A stretch of 64,000 bases of DNA from Epinephelus fuscoguttatus. Taxonomy: Eukaryota; Chordata; Actinopteri; Perciformes; Serranidae. The stretch is from assembly GCF_011397635.1 (NCBI RefSeq), contig NC_064775.1:12984952-13048951 (forward strand). Direction: 5' to 3'. This document shows, piece by piece, positions 49,131 to 61,499 of the stretch (position 1 is the stretch's first letter; each line of letters opens with the position of its first letter). Below the pieces are notes generated by a model that saw nothing but the letters and a program-made list of their open reading frames with translations, searched no databases and had not been told where the DNA came from. Both the position numbers and the translations under genes were made by a program.

Positions 49131-50890
49131 TCATTTACTCATCAGCTCTTTTTTTACTCACTCACTCATTCATTCATATTTTCATTTGCAGAGCCACTCT
49201 TTTAATTCCTCTTGGTTACATTTACTCGATTTTAAGTCTGTTCATTTACTTTACTCATTTAGTCACGCACTTATTCACCTATTCACTCACTCATCACCTA
49301 CAAATTGATTTTCAACACCTTATTTAATGGTTTGCCTACAGACTCATCTTTTCAATGTCAGGCAAATCAGCCCCTCACTTATTCGTTCACTTACTCACTC
49401 ACTCACCCTCACTTATTCACTCATTCATTCCCTCATTTAATCAGTCACTCCTTTACTAATTTACTCACTCACTCACTCACTAACTTACTCACTTATTCAC
49501 TCACTGTCATTCACTCACTCATCCACTTACCCTCTCACTCATTCACTGACTTCCTCAGTTATTACTCACTCACTTATTCACTCACTACCTCACTTAATCA
49601 CTCACTCACTCACTCATATATACATTCACTCACTCACTCCCTCATTTATACACCCACTTATTCACTGGCTCCCTCAAATATTCATTCACTCACTCACTTC
49701 CTCACTTATTCTCCCACTTACATATATTCACTCACCTATTCACTGGCTCTCACTTATTCATTCACGAACTCTCTCTCTTATTCACCCACTCATTCACTCA
49801 CTCCCTCACTTACAGTCACTCCCTCACTTATTTACTCACACGTACTCATGCACTCTGTATTCACTCACTTATTCACTCACTCTGTCATGTATTCACTCAC
49901 TCATTCACATACGCCCTTTTTCACTCATTCATTCAGTCACTACCTCACGTAATCACTTACACTTCTTCACTCACTCTGTCATGTATTCACTCACTTATTC
50001 ACTTACTCATTCGTTTATTCACTTACTCCCTTATTCACTCACTCACTCACTCATTCACTCACTCACTTCCTCACTTATTCTGTCATACACATATTCACTC
50101 ACCTATTCATTGTCTCCCTCACTTATTCATTCACAAACTCTCTCTCTTATTCACCCACTCATTCATTCACTCCCTCACTTATTTACTCACACGTATTCAT
50201 GCACTATCTTGTATTCACTCACTCTGTCATGTATTCACTCACTCATTCACTTACTCCCTTTTTCACTCATTCATTCAGTCACTACCTCACATACTCACTT
50301 ACACTTCTTCACTCACTCTGTCATGTATTCACTCACTTACACACTCACTCACTCATTCACTCACTTCCTCACTTATTCTGTCACATACACATATTCACTC
50401 ACCTATTCATTGGCTCCCTCACTTATTCATATTCTGTCTCTTATTCACCTACTCATTCATTCACCCTCTCTTATTCAGTCACTCCCTCACTTATTGACTC
50501 ACTCTGTCATGTATTCACTCACTTATTCGCTCGCTCACTGACTCATTCACTCACTTCGCTTATTCACTTACTCCTTTTTTCACTCATTCACTCAGTCACT
50601 CCCTCACTTATTTACTCACACTACTTCACTCACTCAGTCATGTATTCACTCACTTATTCACTTACTCACTCACTCACTTACTCATTTGCTTATTCACTTA
50701 CTCCCTTATTCACTCACTCATTCACTTATTTTTTCCCCTTACTCACTCACTCCTACTTATTAATTCATTAATTTGCTCACTCACGTTTTCACTCACTCCC
50801 TCACTGATTCACTGGTATACTCACAGACTCATGTTCCTGATATGTAGTCATTCATTCATTCATTCATTTATTCAGTGTTAAATACGTTAT
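49131..50890. repeat. TTCA/CTCA tetranucleotide array with higher-order repeats
   Basis: About 1.7 kb of degenerate CACT/CATT/TTAT tetramers begins roughly 70 bases after the hs6st3 splice donor and ends in (CATT)n near 50880. The + strand is almost free of G. Longer units recur: an ATATTCACTCACCTATTCA landmark at about 49723, 50091 and 50391, and TCTGTCATGTATTCACTCAC at several places. This gives a higher-order period of roughly 300-370 bases. All three + frames stay open for long runs, which is a by-product of the repeat. Confidence 0.92.
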
Positions 50891-53798
50891 GAGAGCATGA
50901 GACAGAGTCCTGAGTGTAACTGCTGTGATTAGTTAATGAATTGATCAGTCAACAGACCGGATAAAATGGCCGACAGTTTTCATTCTGACTTGTAACTAGT
51001 TTATGGAGCAAACAATGAGAGGAGTTTTGTAGTAGAGCTGGAGAGTGTCCTTCTCTTGCCTACAGGCACTAAGTCAAAGGTAACTGGGTTTTTTAAGAGT
51101 GTAGGTCGTGGCACAGATTTCTCCTGGGCTCTCAGTTCCCTCCAGGGCTGCTCATGCCAGCCATGCGTGTTCTTATTGGCGTGTAATGTAGGGTATGGAG
51201 CTGTTAAAGCTGCAGTGTTAACATGCACACCACATGGCATGTCAACACCAGCAGCCGTCTCCTCCGGCACATTCAGAAGCAGCCAGCAGACAGGCCGCTT
51301 CCTCCTGCGAAGGTCTGTTTCAATTTCCTGTAATTACAGAAGCAATACAGCTCAGCTTAAGGGAGTAAATCACTTAAGAAGGGCAGGGTCCTGTGAGGTG
51401 TGCCGCCTGCGTGTTGAAGCCAATTTGCCTTGCATTTGGTCCAGAGAGCAAATCTCCATATGTTACAGAGAGCGTTAAAGGGGGACGGGGAGCGCCTTCA
51501 AGAGTCCTTCCAATCCATTAACAGTCCTCTGTGGCAGCCATCAGACTTAATTTAACGCTTTTAAATAGTTTCGAAGAGGCGCCTCCGAGCCATATCAGCA
51601 CTATGAGTGAGTCAACAACACTCCAGTCAACACTTGTCAGCTCAATATAATAGTTAGGGAAAAATCAGCATTCATTAACATTGGCACTTAGCTGTGTAAA
51701 GGCTGATTGCAGACATGAGTTGGCTTCATTTTTTAAAGACGGCACCAAATCTGGGCTGTGCAGCAATTTCCCCGCAATAGCGTGTTGATTTTTTGATTAA
51801 GGGAAGTGTTTATTAGAGGGTCAAGTTTCCACTCGGAGCTAATGAGTGGTGGATTAACTCTTGTGGGTGTTGACTTAGAGACAGCTCTCTTTGTGCTTCA
51901 TCACTGCAGCAGACAATAACCGATACACTATCATACTGCAGTGTGATCTTGGAGAGTACTCGCTGATAATGTGATACTTCATTGATCGCTGTGGTGAAAT
52001 ACTCCTTCTGCCTGATCCTTCCACAGGGAGGTCAGAGGTCATCGCAGATTCTGATCAGCTTTGGGGATTCAGCTTCTTGCTCAAGGACAAATTTGTGTAT
52101 GCTGTGTTTAACAGCACTGATTATGATGTTGCAACATGCATGTTTTTGATGTGAAATTTTTGTCTTGATCCATTAATTCTTTAATTTTGTAATAGTAATT
52201 TTGAAAGGTACAATCACGGAATGGGGGATAGAGTTCTCTTGCATTTAAGCCGTCTTAATTGGCATCTGTAGAAAAGGCACAGCTGGCAGGATGGTACCGT
52301 GGAAGGGTGTGATGTTCTGGCAGCATGTTATGTGTGCAATCCACTGCTGGGGGATTAAAAAAAGGAGCTAGCAGCAGTTAGCAGCTAACTCAAAGAAGAA
52401 GAGCAGCAGAGGGGCATGGGAAGCTTACCCAGGGCTCTGAATATGCTATGTCCGGCACTGTCTTGTGTGCACAGCTGTCACACAGGACCAGATGCAGCAT
52501 ATATGTATATATATTTAAAGGAAGGTATCATAATTGAGCCAAACGCACCATGAGTCACAACTCAATCTATACCCGTGAATTTATTGGACGACTTATGAGT
52601 CATAACTCATTCAACAGCCACAAATCTGTCACATGAAGTTCTCATTTCCCACGGATAATGCCTGGTTGATTTTCTGTCCACACACACTTAAAAACACTTT
52701 TATAAAAATCACTTTTTCAAATATCAGGGGACCATCGGATCGGCCTGGAAATAGACGACCAAATTAAGTGAAGCCCTCCTGTCGTTTTACATCAAAGCTG
52801 CTGAGTAAAGACTACACACAGCTTATTCTGCACTTGATGTGTTGCCACAAGGTTACATGTCACGATTTTATCAGACCTGAAAGGCCCTTGTCCTGTCACT
52901 TCAGGCGATGTAGATGGCTTGTGACGCACGGGATGAGTTTGTGCATGTGTCTGTATTTGTGCTCAGGCTTGTTACTGCTTAGCTTAATACAATATTTAAT
53001 GCTACTCTGATCTGTTCTGTAAGATCACCCTGCTTTGGTAGATTTAAGTGTATTACAGCCCTTTTCCATCTGTTCCTCAGAGAAGTTAAGACAGATTAGT
53101 TGTTTTTCTAATAATCCCCATTGCTTTAAACTGCACTTGGTACCTGAAGTCCAGACGTAATCATTGAGATTTTTTCAAGCTGAACCAATTTCATGTATTT
53201 TATAAAGCACTCAAATCAATCTCTCCCAGTCTGACTGCAAAGCACAGTCCAACTCAGTAATAGCATGTTCTGAAGGATGACTCTCGTCTTATACAAGTCA
53301 CATATAGCAATGGGAATGCAGACAGCCAGGGATCAAACATCATGGGAATGGATGACGCCCACACCTATCTTAAGGCTACATCCTGCAGGCTGTGATGTAG
53401 TTTGCAGAGAGAGCCTTATCTCAGCCCTCAGACCCAACACTGGTTTATTTAACTTTTGCGCACAAGATAGAACATATGGGATTCCTACAAAGTCCTCCCA
53501 GAGAGTACGTTTACTCAAATACTGAGCTTACAACTTAGAGTATTTCTATTTTCTGCTACTTCACACTTCTACTTCACCTTATACTAAATGCAAAAAATGC
53601 AGATTTCCATCCACTGCTGTTAATATCAGGTGTTTTGCGCATTAAGATACGCAGTTACCTGTCTTTAAACAGTTGCAGAAGAAGAGGATGGTAAGTTTTT
53701 GTCTCTTCTGTGGAGCTTGGAGATACAGTGCGGACTTTTTTGAATTTCAAAGTCTCCACTCCAACAGACAGACATGTATTTTGTGAGTTGTTGGCAGC
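50891..53798. other. hs6st3 intron, no other gene seen
   Basis: AT-rich intronic DNA. A short AT microsatellite-like stretch lies at about 52500-52516. No second coding exon of hs6st3 and no other exon was recognised. Confidence 0.45.
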
Positions 53799-54357
53799 AG
53801 GGATGCAAACATTTATCGGCCAAACACTGGTATCAGCCAATATTTCTCTTGTTGACTGCTACTGGCTTTTTCGGCAAATAAAATTACATTCACCGATGCC
53901 AGTGACCAATGTTTTTCTGTTGTGTCACATCAATTTCGCCCAGGCTAAAAAGCAGGACAACAGAAAACGTGTGGGACAAATAGAAATGTTCCCTGGGACG
54001 CTGTTGGGACGAAAGGATCGACGTATCAGGGGACACACCCTTTTTTCCTCTGATAATGCGATGTTGTAAACAACAAATCCGTGTTAAAATCGGCTGGAGA
54101 GTTAGTTTACGTTAGGTAACAGCTGACAGAGTTTGCATTGAGTTACATGATGATGCATTCAAGCCCTATTCAGTAAAAACGAATATTGCGTAAAGGTAAA
54201 TTAAATGTGTGTTCAAATGTAATCTTGTAAAATTTTGTTTTTGGGGAGACATTTTGATGAATACAGTTGTTTGAAGGAGAAATTTTACAATGTTTTCACA
54301 GCAATTTAAAACAAAGAAGGAATTATGACATATTTTTCTATCTTAAAAAGGCTTTTG
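53799..54357. mobile_element. second copy of the element in dzip1 intron 8
   Basis: Shares a series of collinear blocks with 19199-19705: CCAAACACTGGTATC, CCAGGCTAAAAAGCA, CAACAGAAAAC, GATAATG, GTGTTCAAATGTAATCTTGTAAAATTT and AAAAAGGCTTTT. The left end AGGGATGCA with nearby ATCGGCC matches the hAT-like terminus in the other copy. The right terminus is missing, so this copy is truncated. Confidence 0.65.
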
Positions 54358-55038
54358 AGCCCTTTTTATCAGCTCAGGACCTGCCAGAATTACTTGGTTG
54401 GGAATAACTGGACTGAACTACCTCACTGTATGTAGAATAGATACACCTCCACCAGCTACAACAATAAACACACTGATGCCTCAGTATTAACAATCTAATA
54501 ATGTAAAATGCAATATGTAAGTCACATTGGACATTTTCCTGCAGGGCCAGTTCTTCACTAAGTTAGAATGCCTTTATCTCCAGTGCCTCTGCTCTCCACT
54601 TTCTGTCCCCTGATGAAATATGTTTGGGTCTCAGGAGGGTTGTGAAATGAGGCGAAGAGTGACTAAAAATTCTTAAGCGCACACTGAATGTACAGACTGC
54701 TTTTCACAATCCCCTCAGTTGTGTCAAAACATCAGTATCAGTATCAGATAATGACTTTTTGACCTTTTTACTGTACTTTATGATTAATGTATTGCACATT
54801 TGGTGTACATTGTCCTTCTGGTCCGTTCTGAATACAGAAGCATCTGTCTGCTTCTGAGCACTTCATAGTCACCTTGAAATCACCTCTCTCCTACACACCA
54901 CACTGGTGTAAAAACACCAGCAAATACATAAACTAGAGATTGATATTACAAACACTTGGCCATACCTATAATGTATTGGGTGCAAATGTGTCATATTCTT
55001 AATGATATTTTTAGTGTACATACCTTTCATTAAGGTGA

Positions 55039-55770
55039 TATGAGACGAGGGGTGGGGATCACCAGAGGTCACAAATTAATGCCACCCTCCTGCAGCACTA
55101 AAGATATTTCAGTTTTATGCTTCACTTATCTGTAGAGCTTGGGTACGGCTGTGTCTGTGAAAAAACGTCAGGACAGAGTCACATATATGTGTTTTTAGCA
55201 TGCAACAAAAGCCTTAAGTTTTAACAATGCTCTATGGCCACAGGTCTTTGCACATGAAGTAGGTGATGGACTGTTATTTCCTTCACTCTCTCAGAGTCGG
55301 ATGGTAGTTTTGTCAAGCTAAGTGTTTCCAGTGTTGGTTGATTTTTTGGTGGAGTAGGTTTAGCGTTGGCTTGGCTGTCAGCGGCTACCGCTACCTCAGG
55401 ATGGTGGAGTGTGAGGTGAGTTCTCAGGTTCGTAGTATTACCAGCGTATTTTATTCTCATATATATATGACACTGCTTGCAAATCGCATGAGTCACATTC
55501 AAGTACTTCTTTCCTTCCATGATTTAAATGCTCACAGTGCATTTCTGATTTCTTTCTCACCAGGAAAAAACATCAGCACCATCTAGTGGACCAAAAGGCA
55601 ACTGTTATTATTATTCTAGTACCACAAGTTGTAGTAAAATGTGTACTTGCAAAAAAGAATAATGTATATAATAAAAGATCGATACTTGGCGTTCGTGTAT
55701 CAAAACAATATCACCACACAAAATATTGCCATACTATGCTTTATCAATTTTTCCTACCCCTATATGAGAC
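55039..55770 (-). mobile_element. hAT element with 8-bp target duplication
   Basis: The element is 55047-55762 (716 bases), flanked by perfect TATGAGAC copies (55039-55046 and 55763-55770). The ends are GAGGGGTGGG and, inverted, TAGGGGTAGG. It carries a minus-strand BED-finger fragment (55221-55520), which fits a hAT transposase source with the catalytic part deleted. Confidence 0.75.
55221..55520 (-). pseudogene. hAT transposase N-terminal fragment (BED zinc finger)
   Basis: Ninety-nine codons are open. The core C-x2-C (CKQC), KYAGNTTNLRTHL and HHPE pattern is that of a BED-type zinc finger, the DNA-binding domain of hAT transposases and ZBED proteins. The aromatic residues that normally precede the first Cys are missing, and no RNase-H-like or dimerisation region follows. 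It is therefore a relic inside a small non-autonomous element, not a host gene. Confidence 0.65.
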
Positions 55771-56319
55771 AAGATATTGTCTTAGATTTTGGATATTGTT
55801 ATATCGCAAGTGTTGTCTTTTCCTGGTTTTACCTCTTCTATTCTCTTAGAATTGTCTTTGGGCCGCAGCAAAACATATTTTAGTCACTTAAAAATATAAA
55901 TATCAGTTTAAATGTACGCTGTATTTGGAATATTTTCACCACTTTACTTCACACACGAACCAAGCTGTAGACAAGCAACTCCCGTGTTCTGTGAAATAAA
56001 ATTATGCTTGGTGGCTAGCAACGGCTTAAAAAAAAAAAACAGCGGTAAAGCGGTGAAAGTATTCTTAATAGAGTGTGCACTAATAGAGTATTGATGGGTT
56101 TTTTTACGCAGGCCTTTATGTAGGTGGATAAAAACGAACCAATTAAGGCAGCATTTGCTCAGCGACGTTTCATTTAATGTACGTGATGCAGCGTTTTTCT
56201 ACCAGGAAGTTACTGTAAACAAACGCTGTGACTTGGTCTATTATACTAAGACAATGCGAGAATGATCACTAATTAGCTCCTTGGTTAGCAGGCAAGTTGG
56301 CATAACAACCAGTTCCAGG

Positions 56320-57446
56320 TAGGGCTGTACCCAAATATTCGGATATTCGAATATTCGTTTCTATGGGTAGGTATTCGTTATGAAAATTTGGTATTCGATA
56401 TTCGTTTTTTTATTGACTTTTTTTTTTTTTTAATTTTTTTTTGTTTTTTTTTACATTTTTTTTACATTTTTTTTGGGTGCTAAATGTAGTCTTTTTGTTG
56501 TTGGTAAATGTAGGTTATCAATAAAAATCAAAATTTTTAAATTGCATTGTTAAAAATGTGAAAATATAGTATAGCCTACCAACTGAGCTTGTGCGCACGG
56601 CACGCTTGAGCGCATCCGTCTGAGGCTGTGGATCAATGCCAAGTTTTACCACTTCATCACTATTCCCGCTAACTTGTAGCTGTTTTTTTGTTATCTTTTG
56701 AATTTAATATGAATTATGGAACCGTTTTTGTCAACCTTTGTTTCCCTCGTTTTGTACAATAAATTATTGTTTAAAGTTTCAACAAGTTTCTTTTGGAGTG
56801 CGTGACACAAGTGTGTTTTGAAAATGACCGCGGACTGTCACCTGCTCAACTCATCAGTACCTTCGGATGCCATGACAGTAATAGCCAATAATGTCAAAAT
56901 ATCATTTACAGACCTATTTAACAGACGATCACTGCTGCCTGACCTGCAGGTCCATTTGCGGGCCCCGCGGGTTACGGGTCGACCCACGCATCACAACTCT
57001 GCTCAGTCTATAAAAAGGCTGTACACAACAGTAGGCTATAGACATTATATTCTATTTAGGCCGGCAGAACCAGCAGCGCATCGGCTCTACAGTGCACGGC
57101 ACTGCTTATTAACCATTTTATTGCAGCACAGAGTGTCTGCCAGCAACCAATTACTTGCAGAGGCTTCCTACAACTTGTTTCAACGGTTCTGATTTAATCA
57201 AAAGACAAATTAAACAGGATGACTAGCCAATGTGAAAATCAAAAGAAAGCATAGAATAATGTACTGAAGCAGACTGTTGTGCCATCACATTTTTTTGTGG
57301 TTTGAGAGCAAAGATCCGGTCGCCGCTGTGCAAAACTCCGCAATACAGTTAGGTCCGAAAAACCCCCAGAGTCCGAATATTCAGATATTCGTTATGAATT
57401 CTGCTAAAGGTCCGAATGTTAAAAAATGGTATTCGGGACAGCCCTA
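56320..57446. mobile_element. hAT-like element with GAATATTCG termini
   Basis: The left end TAGGGCTGTACCCAAATATTC and inverted right end TAGGGCTGTCCCGAATACC form terminal inverted repeats. Multiple ATTCG/GAATA motifs lie at both ends. The 8 bases on each side do not match, so the ends may come from a rearranged pair. The interior holds poly(T) tracts and, near 56950-57000, a terminus-like GGGTCGACCCACGCATCACAACTCTG that may be part of another hAT insertion. A diverged (C)TTCGG... reading frame is not intact. Confidence 0.65.
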
Positions 57447-60400
57447 CAATATACTATTTATGGTGTTATGTCATCGTGTCATTTCTGTCTCTACATGGTC
57501 ATGCGTTAACAATTCTCCTCTGCTCTCTGTATCACGCACGGCGGAGTTCCGCCACACACACAGGTGAGCACGCTAGAGCGGCTCGGCCGCATTTTCCTGA
57601 CCAAACCTGACCCCGAGCCCAGTGCAGTTTGTCAGCTGACAAAGTTGTTGTTATGGACACTGTGTAAATAACCATCAACAGACTGCTGTTATGCACAGAC
57701 AAACAGCTGCTCGCACAGCAGCGTAGCACGGCACTCATGCTGAGCTTGTGTTGCGTTCAGGCGTTGTCACATAAATAACAACTTCCAGCACTTAAATAGG
57801 TCATAGCACAAAACAGCAGCATGTCATGTGACTTTTTACTTTTATTATATTCAATACAATTGTATGTTCCTAAATCTTGAGACACCTCATATGTAAGCTA
57901 GACAGACATTTCACCTGCTCATAACTGTGCACAAATGTACTGTATGTACTTAGTCCTAAAGAGCCCTTCTGGTAGCCTACCAGTAGATACACAGAAACAT
58001 CCCAGCAGGCTGTGCTTTGCAAGCATACAAAAAAGTTTCACGCATGTGAAAATTATTTTTCATGCGTGTGCTTCACCTCCGCTGCTACAACTCCATCCTA
58101 GGGGAAACACTGCTGTGTGCGTTTTGTGCAACAGGTGGATGTGGTAGTCTACTGGTAGAGTAGAGAGAGAGCTAAGTAGCGTTGAAGTACAGTAGAGCAG
58201 GGCAGAGAGATGGAAGCAAAGTATATTAAACCCGGTGTTAATACAGCAGAACTGGAGAGAGGGGTGAAAAATAAATAGAGGTGGGCATGGCTCAAGTAGG
58301 GCGCAAAATTATAGACGGAGAACGATTGACACATTTTTCACTTTAAGCCCTGACACTGTCATATTTGTGTAGGAATTAAGCTACAATACATGACATATGT
58401 TGTTTTAATTAATAAATACAGTGTGAATAAAGATTACATAACATAAAAATAACTGCAGTCTTTGTTAATTGATAGCTACTTAAATTAAACAATTTTTATA
58501 GGGCAAGTAAAAACTGACTTCGGGCAAGTAGATCTGTGACCAACTTGCCCGACTGGGCAAGTGAAAAAAAAAAACCTTAGCATTGAACCCTGACCATATT
58601 AAGATTTGGAGTTCACTTCCTGTAGGTTTTTTCCTTTGCTCCTTTCTTTCTTGCTTCCATTTACTCCTGACTTAACAGAAGCAGCATATTGTATTATCCT
58701 GCATCATCATCACCATCCATCCTCCTTATGTCTGGCAATTCCCCTCCTACTATGTAGACTTCAGTAAGTATCTTGTGGCCAGTTCAAGTAGTTTTTGATA
58801 GGCCCACTGCTGGTCAGATGCTCCTTCGGGGCTTTGCTCACAGCACGCCGCCACAGCATTTACATCGCAGCGGGCTACAAAATTGTTGTACAGACCAGAC
58901 GTCAAGCCTGCTTCAATTGCCGGGCTGCCCTGTTCGTCCTCGGCAGCCGGCCTCACACTGAGCAGTCAGAGAGTGTAACCTTATTACTGACCTCATTATT
59001 TCAGATTAGAGCAAAGAATGCAGGCTGGCCAACACACAGATCAGCCTGAGTCTAATTAGCCCAGTTCATTCTAGACATAGTTAAGGTGGTTTAGCTATTC
59101 ATTTGGCAGTGGCACCCCATCACCGGTGGCAGTAATGACACTAAAGGCATTAAAATATGCAAAAATATGCAGGAAGTTGACAAGGTTTAGTAGTCACACA
59201 GGGATGGTGAAAAAGATGATTTTATCAAAATGCAGTTTTCAAGATATGTGAGTTTCCTCTTACCTAACTGTGTCTCACTAAAATACTTTGCAGCCTATAC
59301 AGGGAAAAACATCTGGTTGCAAGTTTTTGACATTAATCTCCCCTTGCAGTCACAGTGAGTCAGTTTAAATCCTCAACCAAAGAGAGCCATATGCAGAGAT
59401 TTCAGAAAAGGATGTATATTATTCAGAAAATTTGTTCAGTTTGAAGTAGAGAGTATTTCTTAAATGCTTTAGGCGTAATACTGCCCTTTTTACTGTCAAC
59501 ACTGCTTTTGACCATAACGTCAGTCTCTAAGCTTACACATCAAGTAAATTCAAGTTGCTGACAGCCACACACTGTTGTGAAAACTCAGTGTGACAAGAAT
59601 GCCGACTGACAAAAAAAATGTGACCTTCAGGCACCAGAAGTCATACAAACTGTCCCCAGTGGATCTGACTACTTAAAGAGAGACTAAGGAACTCTTTTAG
59701 GGAAGAATTAACACATTCTTCCTATTACTTGTGAAAAGGTGAAATAATATGCAGTAAAACTCACTTTTTCCAAATTCAAAACACTGAGGCGTTTTGCTGC
59801 TATAGCTTTACATGATATGGTATGACTGGTGTGGTGGCTAAATGTTAGCTCATGTTAGCAAGCAGGGAATTCTCAATTCAAGCTTACCGGGAATGAACAT
59901 TAATTTATTCAGAAAATTAATTGATTCCTGGCACTTTTTTTTAAATAAACTTTTTCATCTTGAGGCTTGGTGGAAGGTATCAATTATTCTTAAATCAAAA
60001 GACTTAAGTCCACATGAAGTCACAAATTATTGGTGTTAAAGGCCAAGTCGAGTCAAGTCATCAAAGTAACGTGACTCCAGTCCACACCTCTGCACTACAG
60101 CTCGCTAAATTTATAGCCCCTTTTACACTGTACACAATAGCATTTGCTAAATGTCACTGTTAGCCAAAATGTTACTGAGTCTCACTTGAACTGAAAGAGG
60201 CAGAAGTTCTAAGTTGTATTCTGTACATTTTAGGAGACAGATTGCATTGCACTGAAGTTCTGATTCGTCACTTCTTGTGGGTGGAAAGGTATATGTTCAG
60301 TACCTGACACCAGAGTGTGTATTTTTGGCAAAGGGTGAATATGTGGGTCTTTTGGGAGATCCTATGCTGCAGCCTGATGTGGTGATGTAGGCTGATGATG

Positions 60401-60770
60401 CATTAAAGTCTCTTCAGGTGGCATTTAGTCGTAGTTTTTGTCAATACTTCCTACACGACTCTGGCTTACACCTGTGAAGGAGGAGAAGGCACTGATATCA
60501 CGTGTCCACAGACGTTACATGTGCTCATTCCTGTGTGTTACAGTGTGTCTCTTCACACTCATGACGCAACACACCCTCACCAGTTTGTCGATGACGTCTG
60601 GCTTAATTAAGAATATCACCTTTTACATGACTTGGCATATTCTGATTGATGTCACCACCTGCTGTGCAGATATCATGGGAAATGTGCTCACACACTGTAC
60701 TGAAGAACGATGATCATATTAGCAAATGGCTCTGACCTGTGGGACCCTTTAAAATTTGATCTATCTTTAG
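57447..60770. other. hs6st3 intron, decayed repeats, no gene seen
   Basis: No exon is supported. Around 58500-58590 the GGGCAAGT / ACTTGCCCGA motifs followed by poly(A) and CATTGAACCCTG look like the right end of another mobile element whose left end I could not place. Confidence 0.4.
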
Positions 60771-60774
60771 ATTT

Positions 60775-60833
60775 GTTAGCCTTATCTTTAGATGTACAAC
60801 ATTAATCCATTAGAATCTAAAGATAAAGCTAAC
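60775..60833. repeat. perfect-stem inverted repeat
   Basis: GTTAGCCTTATCTTTAGAT (60775-60793) pairs with 60815-60833 with one mismatch across 19 bases and a loop of about 21 bases. It sits directly beside another inverted-repeat MITE and is likely part of a small DNA element. Confidence 0.7.
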
Positions 60834-60849
60834 TGTACCCATCAATTAA

Positions 60850-60985
60850 TAGCTTGACATTTTGGAAGCTTGTTTTCTTGCCATGAGTTAGATGACAAGA
60901 TTGATGCTACTCACAGACACAAGAGTGATATCGTTCTTCTCATCTAACTCTCAGCAAGAAGTAGATTTCCATGTTTTTTCATTTG
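60850..60985. mobile_element. short inverted-repeat MITE
   Basis: TTGCCATGAGTTAGATGACAAGATTGAT on the left pairs with the reverse complement of about 60930-60962, which contains CTTCTCATCTAACTCTCAGCAAG. It belongs to the same GCTAGC/ATGAGA-type family as 12345-12712 and 31941-32400. Confidence 0.55.
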
Positions 60986-61009
60986 GTGCCTCACTATCAT
61001 AGATTTTAC

Positions 61010-61499
61010 TAGGCTTGGGCGGTATTATGGTATATCAGGGTATTAGAAATCCCTGAAGTATGATTTTCAATGACATCAAAAATACAGACGTTCATCATTC
61101 TATTAAACTCACAGCATGCGCCACTAGAGGTTACTCTCTACTGGTGGGAAGGGCAGCTGAGCTGACAAACATGGCGATAGCGAGTGGTGGGGATAATAAC
61201 ACAGGACTAGCAAAAAGCCAGCCAGCAATAGCAGAAAAAGACAGCAGGAAAAACAGCATGTTTTCACATCCAACTGTGAAATAGGGATTTATTAATCAAA
61301 CAAGATTTGGTGATTGTTGGAACAGTGAAAACAATAACCAAGAGGGTTTTGGTGGGTTTTATTTAGTTTCTGTCACGTTTAAATGAAGTGTGTTTTACGA
61401 TGAGTTCCATCTCCTAGCTGAAACTACAAGGGTGTGGGGTGACGCTGCTGCTGGTTCCAACTGATCAGCTGGAAAATGTTAATGTATAGCCCAGCCCTA
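61010..61499. mobile_element. hAT-like element, TAGGGCTGGGC type ends
   Basis: The left end TAGGCTTGGGCGGTAT and inverted right end TAGGGCTGGGCTATAC match an abundant teleost hAT terminus. No convincing 8-bp duplication was found. A 74-codon frame inside shows no clear domain. Confidence 0.6.

Noticed and set aside
49305..50771. Long + strand frames rich in LTHS-type repeats
   Set aside because: A period-4 repeat without stop triplets leaves all three frames open; this is the tetranucleotide array, not a protein.
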